Of a stretch of 64,000 bases of DNA, positions 55,600 through 64,000 are shown piece by piece (the stretch's first letter is position 1; every line of letters starts with the position of its first letter). A program made the position numbers and the translations under genes. Where the stretch lies: positions 496,001-560,000 of the forward strand of contig JARFIW010001344.1 of the NCBI GenBank assembly GCA_036346225.1, in the 5' to 3' direction. The notes beneath the pieces are model-generated. The model ran no database searches. It was not told where the DNA came from and saw only the letters and a program-made list of their open reading frames with translations. The stretch comes from Platerodrilus igneus. Taxonomy: Eukaryota > Arthropoda > Insecta > Coleoptera > Lycidae.

Positions 55600-57048
55600 G
55601 TAACTCTTTTTTTGTATGGCGGATTGAGCTTGCCCACACATCAGGTGTTACAGTCGCAAGAGCTTCCTTCCATATTGCCAGTGACTTCTCAACTGAGGTG
55701 TTATTGTATCCAACGTGATCCCTATAACAACTTTTCTTGCTTTATCCCAAATGGGTTCTATGGGTTTAAAAATAAAGTGGTATGGTGTAAGTCTCAAAAC
55801 TGTATGACCATAGCGTTCAGCCATTTGATCAGCTGCATATGTAGCTTTAGGTTTATTCCTAGAAATATAAAAGATAAGAAAAAGGCTATTTAAAATAATA
55901 TAACTTGCTGTTTCACTAATGTTATTAATTCACATTTTAGCATTGTCCTATCGTAATAAATATAATTCTCTTGCAGCAATTTTTGAATATCAATTTTTTC
56001 CAGGAACACGTTGGTACCTTATTGATTTGCGTACTATGGTAGCTAGCATTGTCCATCACGATAGTCGATGGCTTGCTTAGATTAATTAAAAGCTGATATT
56101 CAAACTAATGTAAAAAGTTGTCTTGATTCATTTCACCATGGTAGTCACCCTCCGTGGTTTTTAAAGCAAAGACGACTTCGGCACTAGGAATGAATCCTTC
56201 TTCATACCCAGCGTGAAGAACTATATACCTCCTAACGCATACCTAGCAAAATCTTATATTTTTATAATTATTAGTATTACCGTTAAGCACCAACAGTAAG
56301 CATTTTAACACTTGAAGCGTCAGAATTCTGTCACGAATTTCCAACACTGTCGTTTTTAAAAATTCAGCTTTCATCAGCAAATACAAACTGCCGGGACTCC
56401 TCTGTTATAGTTTGAACATAATGTCTTAAAAATGTCACCCTTTTTGAAACGACATTATGCACTTCCATCAATCCACGACGAGGATCATCCTTGTTATATT
56501 GAAATCCAATATCATTCAAATTGTCCACAAACAAGTTCTACCTCCTTTAAATAAGTCTCGTTCACAAAGGTTTTCTTGTAGCGTTTCAACAGTAATGTGC
56601 TCCCTTGAAATACAAAAAAATTATTCGCTTTTCAAGGTTTTCAAAATTACTAACTGTTTTTATACATCTGGTAGATTACATTTAAAATTACATATTTGTC
56701 GAAACCATCTATATCAATGACAGGTTTCTTGCGTGGACGTATTTTTTGGCCTGTTAGCACTTCACCCTTATTAGATCTAGTCCCATTGCTGTTAACAGTA
56801 CCGATACTAATATTTAATGCTGATGCGACTCGCTAAAACAAATAACTTTTAACGAAACAGTTTAGTTTACTTAACCTCATCAAATCTGAAAGTATTGGAG
56901 TGGAATCAAACACATAAACACAGAAATTACTTACGTCTCTTACAGAAGTGAATGGTAGAAAAGGCCCATTATTATCACGTTCTTTCTCAAAATAGTCTGT
57001 GTTAGTGAAGCTACCATTCCTTAAGCACACATTCAACAGTTTAGGCAT
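55600..57048 (-). pseudogene. IS630/Tc1-mariner-type transposase, decayed, with intron
   Basis: Minus-strand order: start 57048 (MPKLLNVCLRNGSFTNTDYF), helix-turn-helix SVRD/RVASALNISIGTVN joined across a 102-bp GT-AG intron (56934-56833), RPRKKPVIDIDGFDK, then an NRK-type region and FVFADES (first catalytic Asp, about 56370), IVMDNASYHSTQINKVPT (second Asp, about 56060), and KPIEPIWDKAR (third acidic residue, about 55755). This family is widespread in insect genomes as uncharacterised DDE proteins. Multiple stops and frameshifts in between. Role if intact: cut-and-paste of its own element; terminal inverted repeats were not identified. Confidence 0.75.
56833..56934 (-). other. Putative intron in transposase pseudogene
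   Basis: Donor GTAAGT at 56934 and acceptor TTTGTTTTAG ending at 56833. Removing it joins SVRD to RVASALN, a typical helix-turn-helix sequence. Confidence 0.55.
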
Positions 57049-57099
57049 TGTGAAAACTTAATATATATTATATGTATTCACAATTGAAATAATATATTT

Positions 57100-58170
57100 T
57101 AGTTTTGAAAAGAGAGTAGACCATTTTCAAGAAACCCAGCGCCACATTTCCACCAGCATCCACATTTCCACACACATCTGGACCAAATAGTTTTCTTCGA
57201 CTAACCATTTTTCATCTTTCGAGATAAATATATCTTAAATTTTTCATCTTTTGAGATAAATGAGCATCCACATTTCCACACACGAGATAAACCTATTTTT
57301 AAGATTTTTTACCGCTAACATTCTGGACCAAAAAGTTTTCTTCGACTAACCATTTTTCATCTTTCGAGATAAACCTATCTTGTTTGGTATCAATTAATAT
57401 TAGAATTTTCTCAGCTACCCGAATTTCTAGGAACTTTTTAGATATCATCACCCCCAAGGAAGCTACCCTCATTTTAAGATTTGTAGCGACTTTTGAGCGT
57501 TCTTATAAAAATTTTTTTATACATGCGATACATCTTGTTAGTCTAAAATTTTACGCACATCCCGAATCTGCAAACAGATTTGCAATAGGACCACGCCCTG
57601 CAAAATTATACTTTAAGCTCTCAAACCTATTTAAAACTTTTACTCGTATATATTTAACTCCATTTTTAAAACGCTCTCAAACCTTTAAATTTCGCTCTTT
57701 GCTTTATAAGCAAAACTAACAAATAGTTTTATTCGTATTACCAATGCATCTTTCGAGATAAACCTATCTTGTTTGGTATCAATTAATATTAGAATTTTCT
57801 CAGCTACCCGAATCTCTAAGAATTTTTTAGATTGCGCCATCCCCAAGGGGGCTACCCTCATTTTAAGATTTCTTACCTGTAGCGACTTTTGAGCGTTCTT
57901 ATAAATTTTTTTATACATGCGATACATCTTTTTAGTCTAAAATTTTACGCAGAATCCAAATCTGCAAACAGATTTAATATAGGACCACGCCCTGCAAAGT
58001 TACACATATACCCTCTGCGAGATAAATCTTTCTCCACATTTCCACACACGAGATAAACCTACCTTGTTTGGTATCAATTAATATTAGATTTTCTCAGCTA
58101 CCCAATTTCTGGAATTTTCAGATTGCATCATCCCTAAAGAGCTACCCCAATTTTAAGATTTTGTACCAAG
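57100..58170. repeat. Tandem duplication array, about 390- and 300-bp units
   Basis: TTGTTTGGTATCAATTAATA recurs at about 57379, 57769 and 58068, each time followed by TTTTCTCAGCTACCC, a CATC/CCCCAAGG(A/G)(A/G)GCTACCC block and TTTTACGCA...AATCTGCAAACAGATTT...AGGACCACGCCCTGCAAA. CACATTTCCACACAC and TTTTCATCTTTCGAGATAAA words are repeated between units. A diverged partial copy is at 60960-61065. Type unknown. Confidence 0.8.
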
Positions 58171-58755
58171 ATCAATTTCTAATCACCTCTCCTTTTAATA
58201 TCTACAATCCTTTAAGCAAACACGTAGCAGTATTAACATAAATTAAGCATGCGAAAATTTAATAATTATTTTATTCGATTTACAGTTTAATAAACTAATT
58301 ACAATTTTTACAAAGTATAACATTATTTCCTGTGTGTAATCAAAGGTTTAACCTGTAACAAAATAAAAAATTAATTGTTGTTTAAAATAGACCTGTAACA
58401 AAAAGATTAATGTAAAAAAAAAAGTGTTTTATAATAAACATATTTAAAATTTTTTAAAAAAACATATTATTAAATTTTTAAATAGAGACCTTTCAAACAA
58501 CACATTTAAATCTATTTTTTTTAGATTTAAACACAATTTTCAATTATAAAGGAAGAGTTTTAAATATGTGTTATAAAATTTCATCTAATCTCTTAATTGT
58601 TAATAATTAAGATTTATTATGTTGTATTTTTTTATTTTAACGTAAATCTCTTTCTCTCCAAAAATCCAATGTAATGGGTTTTTATAATAGAGATAAGGTT
58701 AACCTGTCTAAATTTCACCAGTCGTAATATAACTGATGCATTTTAAATGTTTTTG
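58171..58755. other. Low-complexity A+T-rich stretch
   Basis: Runs of A and T with no coding frame. Nothing recognised. Confidence 0.5.
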
Positions 58756-59345
58756 CTCCTTAAATGTTTTGGAATAGTTTCATTCGAATCGATATTTTAA
58801 TAATTTGGTTGTTTCGTACAAGACCCTTTAACAGCTGGTGGAGTTGAACGTTTATTAATGACATACCGTGCTGTTTTCCTTGTGTTCGCTGTAAGCTATT
58901 CTTGTAAAAGCGATACTGCAAGACCCAGAGTTTAAGTACTTTGCTGCCGACGGATGTATAAGCAACCGTGGACGATGTTACACACGACATTTGTTCTGGT
59001 GCCGTTTGAGCATTTTCCAGGTATAGGAAGCACCGCAAAGTTGCCAAAAACGTTTGCAGATACCATTTTAGTACAAAACAAAACCCGCACTATAGCACTT
59101 TGGTTAAACTTGTAAGCGAACTAACTAAAAAGCTTACTCGAGCGTACCTGATTTATGTTCCTTATAGAATGCATACCGAAGGTTTCGAAGACGACCGAAC
59201 GATGTTGAGGATTCAGCGGGAACTAAATGACGTCTAATCCTCGCTGCTCGTCCAATACATTTAGCGCCAATGCATGCACCTGGTTCGCTTCGTCGATGGT
59301 GCGAATGCAGTTAGTAAAAACATCGGAAACGTCTTCCATGTTATA
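58756..59345 (-). pseudogene. Virus- or Polinton-like reading-frame remnants
   Basis: Near 59340-59230 minus reads MEDVSDVFTNCIRTIDEANQ then VHALALNVLDEQRGLDVI and a stop, a coherent acidic helical protein. Next, from 59068, frames MVSANVFGNFAVLP and 59047-58760 (SKVLKLWVLQYRFYKN, SLINVQLHQLLKG) appear to be two halves of one gene split by frameshifts. I do not recognise the families. The compact same-strand organisation with short spacers is unlike a host gene and like a DNA virus or virus-like transposon. Confidence 0.4.
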
Positions 59346-59669
59346 CGGATCGCGTGCATATTAAAAATCCAAAGGGTGGTAGCACACGCACACAAATTGT
59401 TGCAAGTCGTGCTGTAGAAGATGCAGTGCTACTATAACCAAAACACTTTAAACCATTACTAAGGAAATACCAACTTGTTGCCTACAGGATACTTACTAAT
59501 AAACAATTTAATTTTAAATAACTTCTACGTCATACTTTAGGAAATGGAGGGCTTGAATATTTTCCAAATGAATCACCAAGCGAAAGTATATGTAACGGTA
59601 TTAAATTACCATTAATTTCCCATTTTACGACCGTGGTTAATTATAGATTAAAATTTAATTTGTGCACGT

Positions 59670-60345
59670 TCGAGCTTCTCGTAAACTAACATATTTTAGA
59701 GCAACAATGCGCTGTATAATACATGCATACCCCTTCGCCCCGGCTACTGCTATTCTTGTAATTGCTGAAAAGTCACTCTCCTTTTTACTTTAACCGATGC
59801 AAAGCACCATTTTTATACTTTCTATAGCACATCGCGCCTTTTCGTTGATAATTAAATTTTGCTTCTGTGGCTTTTACACTTTCGCATAGCGGTCGCGCAC
59901 TAATGATTTCTAGAACCGGTAAGTACTCGATATTTCCAAATAAGAATTAGAGCTCGATGTCGTCAACTTCCAATTCCCTCGTAAAGGTAGAAAAACCTCA
60001 ATCATCCATTAACTTCCCCGCTCCTGTTCTGATAATTTACAAACATTTTCAAACGACAATGGGCGAAATTTTTAAACCTCCGAGGATCTTTAAGTCGTGA
60101 TCAATTACACATCCGAGCTACGCGTAAACTAACATATTTTGCAGCAACTGTATAATACATGCATACCCCTTCTCTGCGCTACTGCTATTCTTGTAGTTGC
60201 TTGGAAAAGTCAGTCGCCCTTTTTCTGTAAGGCCGCTAAAAGCACCATTCCATACTTTCTTTATAAGTGTAGCACATCGCCACTTTTGTCGGATAATTAA
60301 ATTTTTGTTTATGTAGGCCTTTACACTTTCGCTTATTTAAACATC
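59670..60345. repeat. Tandem duplication, 443-bp offset
   Basis: GTAAACTAACATATTTT...TGTATAATACATGCATACCCCTTC...TACTGCTATTCTTGTA...GCACCATTT...CTTTACACTTTCGC occurs at 59680-59890 and again at 60123-60340. No coding content was assigned. Confidence 0.85.
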
Positions 60346-60639
60346 TAATACAATTGATTAACCACTTTCGATTATTCTAACGGAACCACCATACGCACCG
60401 TTCTTTTTAATTCCAACGATCCTATGGGCTTCCCGCACTAACACCTAACGTATCTTTCCTACTATTTGTTAAACAAAAACTACCGGTATCGCCATTGTGG
60501 ACGTAAACAGATGTTTGTGGATGTGTACGAGTATGTAACCATATACATTAACCAGTCTAAGCTATTTTATTTAGCCACGAAAACTACTATTTTCTAAACC
60601 ACAATTAATAATCGCCTTTATAGGTTTAACATTTCTACC

Positions 60640-60790
60640 ATTACCCAATGACTGGTGCTACGACATGGAAACTTTAATTTCTTATTGGAGAATTTTATTC
60701 TCCCCGCACTGCTGCGTAGTTGCATGCCTACCCTTTTGGGGTATATACTCGTTATAGGTTGTAAGACCCTCGGTTTTTTTAACTACATTC
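60640..60790 (-). pseudogene. Short copy of the 62.1-kb reading frame
   Basis: On minus KTEGLTTYNEYIPQKG aligns with KTEGLTTYNNHIFPK at 62220-62150, and the following GENKILQ with GEKGFLQ. It is a duplicated, decayed fragment of the same unidentified gene. Confidence 0.5.
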
Positions 60791-60954
60791 GTGAGACCCT
60801 TTAATCTTTTTAATCGTATCTTTCTCGCCTACAATACAGTAGGACTTAACATTACTACCAACAAATTCTAATACTGGACCCCCATTAAATACGTCTTTAA
60901 TTTTCCTACAACTTTTTGTTGACAAGTGTTATATTGTATTTATTATAGCGGGGT

Positions 60955-61070
60955 AGTCACTCTTTTAAGATAAATATATTTTGCTAGGTATCAACTAATA
61001 TTAAATTTTCTAGGGACCCCAAATCTGTAAATAGATTTTAAATAGGACCACCCATACAAAGTTATGCGTT
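60955..61070. repeat. Diverged copy of the 57-58 kb repeat
   Basis: Shares TAGGTATCAACTAATATTA, CCCAAATCTGTAAATAGATTT and AATAGGACCACCCATACAAAGTTA with the 57.4-58.0 kb units. Confidence 0.7.
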
Positions 61071-61552
61071 TTAAAGACTAATTTTGCTCATCTTTATTTA
61101 ACACCATTTTTAAAACCTTTTTGCTACCCAAGACATATGCCTTAGCCAACCGTTTCCCGAAATCTAAAACCGCAGTGTCCCGCGAATACCACGTGGAGAT
61201 AACACGTATACTCTGTCAACCAGGATAGAAGCCGGAAGGATTTGGAAGGTGGGAGAAGAACTTAAAAATTATGGAATCTTAAAACTAATATACTACAATA
61301 GATTTACAAAATCTAAACAACTATCTTATATCTTTACACCCTCCATGCGTAGATTGTTGTACTATTAGGAATGATGTACCTTTGTCATCTTCGCTCGATA
61401 AACTAATTTTATTAATTATCTGCGTATACAAATCGTGATTTTTACTCCGGATACATACACCAGCAAGTACTCCACCAAATAAAAATTAGATGCTTGGTAA
61501 CTGTTAACATCCGCTTCCCTCGTGTACGCCCAGAACACACCCAGCCCGTGTG

Positions 61553-61636
61553 CCATGCGCACCCTGCGCATGACACCTGCCCATGCGCACCCTGCGCGTA
61601 CGCACCCTGCCCATGCGCGCTGCCCATGCGCACCCT
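61553..61636. repeat. G+C-rich minisatellite, CCCATGCGCACCCTGCG units
   Basis: Five or six imperfect units in 84 bp, over 65% G+C in a strongly A+T-rich neighbourhood. Open frames on both strands across it are products of the repeat. Confidence 0.85.
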
Positions 61637-61741
61637 CTCTGTGCGACTGCTATTTCGTGGTAACGTCACAGCCTTTTATAAATAAAGAACAATGTTATAT
61701 ACTATTATAAAATGTTTATTCTGACATTATACATAACAAAT

Positions 61742-62250
61742 TTAAAAATATTTAATGCCAAACATGGAGTCATTTAAACTTAATTTTAATACAAAGTTAT
61801 ACACAGAAGACAGTCCTTTCTTTATGTTTGTTTGGGTGGTTTTAATTTTATCTAATTTTATTCGCAGCTTAAAATTTAAATCGATACCCAAGTCCTCTAT
61901 CTCCTTTTCTAACCAATAGTTTGATACATAGAGACCGTCTAGGTTTTCGAATTGTAAAATGTACCGAAGTTTGCCTCTATATTTAAAGTCTTTGATTCCG
62001 CCGACAACCAGATCCATTCCTTCGTGTAATTCTTGCAGCTTGTGACAATCTTTTAATCGCAGCTTTCCACTATATCCTGCATACGTATCTTGTTAGCTTG
62101 ATCGACTTCTTCTTGTCGGTATTGGAGAAATCCTTTTCTCCCACACCGTTGGTAGTTGCATATCCACCACTTTTGGGAATATATGGTTGTTATAGGTTGT
62201 AAGACCCTCGGTTTTAAATGATCCAAAGGTTCTTTACTAGGTAAATATAC
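61742..62250 (-). pseudogene. Unidentified protein remnant, possible OB-fold end
   Basis: Starts around 62220 (KTEGLTTYNNHIFPK), shifts frame, and runs through EEVDQANKIRMQDIVESCD to the open frame 62017-61742: MDLVVGGIKDFKYRGKLRYI then FENLDGLYVSNYWLEKEIED. The pattern 'short beta strands, GKxRYIL, aromatic' resembles single-strand-binding OB-fold tails, but I cannot assign a family. It is the third gene-like block on this strand. Two or more frameshifts. Confidence 0.4.
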
Positions 62251-62414
62251 AATGTTTAGCGCAACCTCTTTGCGTGTGGTGTACGCACAAGATTACGAAA
62301 CCCGCATTCCTTAGTTCGTCTTTGTTATCTGCCATTTTGATAAATACGTTTTAGAATAACCTTTTAAAAATATACGGATTTAGTACCATCCTTTTCTGCA
62401 AGACGCCTACATAA

Positions 62415-62860
62415 CTAAAGAGTCTTTTTACTAACCACAAATGCATACAACTTGTAGAAACCAGATGTATCTAAGTCAGTCCATCGGCACATAAAATAAT
62501 CTTTTAATTCTTCCTCATTTTCTCTAATAAGATGTTCTTTGTCTAACACATCTTTGTATTGATCGCGTATTGTCGCAGTGTTTTCCATGTAGTCAATTTT
62601 CTCCTTTTTGCATCCATTTCCTCTAATTCCAGTTGTCTTTTCCTTCCACTTACAGCGTATGGTATACATAATGGGGCAATTTCCTTTAGCGTAAACGGAT
62701 AGAGTTTACTACCAATATTTACGCGTTGTCGTACAACCTCTGGACGAATGTTAGGCGTATCTATCAATCCCAATCCGAAATACTATTTCTTTTGGAATTG
62801 TAGAATATGGTGTAAAATAGTACTACCTGCTTTAATGTACATTGTGTAAGATTTTATTTT
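62415..62860 (-). pseudogene. Unidentified protein remnant (LYPFTLKEIAPLCI)
   Basis: Two overlapping frames (62773-62543 and 62669-62415) form one decayed gene: GLIDTPNIRPEVVRQRVNIG, KLYPFTLKEIAPLCIPYAV, then a Lys/Arg/Glu-rich helix (LELEEMDAKRRKLTTWKTL), DKEHLIRENEEELKDYFMCR and FYKLYAFVVSKK. A change of frame lies near 62600-62640. Small, basic, helical. No family recognised. Follows the block at 62.87-63.54 kb by a short spacer. Confidence 0.4.
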
Positions 62861-62869
62861 ATCTTGGCA

Positions 62870-63640
62870 TCTTCCTCTACTATCTCCAAATAATTTACAG
62901 GTAAATAGTTAAAACTAAAGCCAAGCACATACTTTATCAATTTTCCTTTTCTCTGGTTTTTGGACAACTTAATTTGCAAGCCGTCAATTTCTTTGTATTG
63001 CCATTCCCCAATACACGTACTGTAGCAGGTTATTATACACTAAACAGCAGCTATTTTGTAGCTTGTCCGATAGCTTACTCCACATTTTGGTAAGTGGTAC
63101 CGAGTACATTGGCGCCTTTAGGAAGTATAACACTATCTTCCAATAAGGTTAAACAGTCTTTTAAGGGTTTATACACCCGTTCCGCACTGACATAACTTCC
63201 AATTGCACAGTTGTATATTGTCGCTTCCAATCGCGTAATACCATGTTCTTTGGCCAAAGTAGACGCAAATGTTTCCTTAAACGTACATCTGGACAACGTA
63301 AAAATCTAGTATATGATTGCCAAGTTGTTTATTAACACCAGGACTTGTTATCTGACACACAAATTTGTTGTATATCTTAATTCTTGCATTGGTTGTTAGC
63401 CATGTTAAACAATCAATTCCTACAGTTTTATCGTTGTCAACTATAATATTACACTTTTCTTCGTATTCGCCCTTATAGCATTTTAAAGTTATGGTTTGTA
63501 GTTAAATAATTACACATCTCCATCTTGCTAAAAATATACCCGAAAATCTTGGGTTACATCCATGTCAAAAGATAGAAATAATCATTTTCGAGTTCGTCTA
63601 ATATATCTGGTAGTTCCTCTAATAAAGTTTCCAACTAACA
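62870..63640 (-). pseudogene. Large virus- or Polinton-like protein remnant, frameshifted
   Basis: Minus frames in order: FGYIFSKMEMCNYLTTNHNF (about 63540), GIDCLTWLTTNARIKIYNKF then VCQITSPGVNKQLGNHILDF (about 63440-63320), FKETFASTLAKEHGITRLEA then TIYNCAIGSYVSAERVYKPL (63296-63180), LLQYVYWGMAIQRN (about 63020), YVLGF-type and NYLEIVEEDAKIK ends. The 'IYNKF-(20)-GNH..DF-(15)-RLEATIY' layout reminds me of N-terminal regions of protein-primed DNA-polymerase proteins of Polinton/bidnavirus-like elements, without certainty. At least four frameshifts. No polymerase palm motif was seen within the window. Confidence 0.4.
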
Positions 63641-64000
63641 TCTGCTAGTTCCACTTTGTATGGAACACATATAGGATTTTGGAATTTTTATTAATGCATT
63701 CGAGTCTTCTTTTCCGATAATTTCTTTTACTCTCTGGCCCATCTTGTTAGTGCTTTCCGAAAACGGAGCTTAGCTTTAACACCATGCCTAGCGAAACAAA
63801 TCGGTCAAACTTTCTTCGTAGATAGCTGTTAAATGCACCACAAATTTCTTTTTAGATAAACATCCGTTGCTGCAGAGGTTTGTTCGGCGTCAGGAAAGTC
63901 AAAATTTTAACCAACATTAAATTTCACAAAATGGTTCTGTAATTGGGTATGTGTAGTCCACCAGTCAGCATCTGCTCGCCTTCGACATAACAAATATTAC
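63641..64000. other. Window end, probably continuing the same decayed element
   Basis: Short minus-strand coding-like pieces continue, but no motif is clear. The element likely extends past the window. Confidence 0.3.

Noticed and set aside
61442..61710. Cys/His/Pro-rich small proteins on both strands
   Set aside because: All derive from the G+C-rich minisatellite read in several frames.

Overview
This window looks like a gene-poor, A+T-rich, transposon-packed stretch of an insect (or close arthropod) nuclear genome. The insect assignment rests on an env-bearing errantivirus-type Gypsy element, an R1/LOA-type LINE with RNase H, and Penelope-like elements with a GIY-YIG domain. I see no intact host gene. 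The only host-like coding piece is a truncated macro-domain (OARD1-like) fragment at 28.8-29.07 kb, directly behind a Gypsy integrase. Almost every open reading frame is a fragment of a decayed mobile element. Many frameshifts fall in homopolymers, so some may be sequencing errors.

Layout: 0.15-7.76 kb is a head-to-head Penelope-like (PLE) composite: complete copy A and 5'-truncated copy B on minus, then copy C on plus. Each flanking pLTR carries a degenerate hammerhead-ribozyme-like fold. 7.8-23.2 kb is non-coding mosaic: two long A+T-rich repeat families (called E and F here) in inverted arrangement, (TA)n tracts, a 220-bp hairpin MITE-like unit, and hammerhead-bearing repeats. The hammerhead at 21.21-21.31 kb (minus) keeps every conserved core residue.

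23.2-36.2 kb is a nest of retroelements: an internally deleted Gypsy (gag joined to integrase, minus), a 93-bp minisatellite, a LINE 3' tail, and a second internally deleted Gypsy (plus) with 5' LTR, gag, RNase H, integrase and macro-domain fragment. Its probable 3' LTR lies at 35.65-36.17 kb, with a SINE and an R1/LOA-type LINE in between. The LINE is itself split by a solo errantivirus-type LTR. 37.6 kb holds an antisense SINE.

41.7-51.1 kb is a 9.4-kb errantivirus-type Gypsy provirus on minus (LTR, tRNA-Ser-type PBS, gag, protease, RT, RNase H, integrase, env, LTR; CGCG target duplication), broken in all genes. 51.1-55.5 kb is quiet. 55.6-57.05 kb is a decayed IS630/Tc1-mariner-type transposase with a likely 102-bp intron. 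57-64 kb is a duplicated mosaic with several decayed minus-strand reading frames of a probable DNA virus or Polinton-like element that I cannot name firmly.

The most distinctive theme is self-cleaving-ribozyme-like RNA: PLE pLTRs, a (TA)n-bounded tandem unit at 20.8-21.4 kb, and a dispersed family at 18.1 and 39.0 kb all show hammerhead architecture at different stages of decay.
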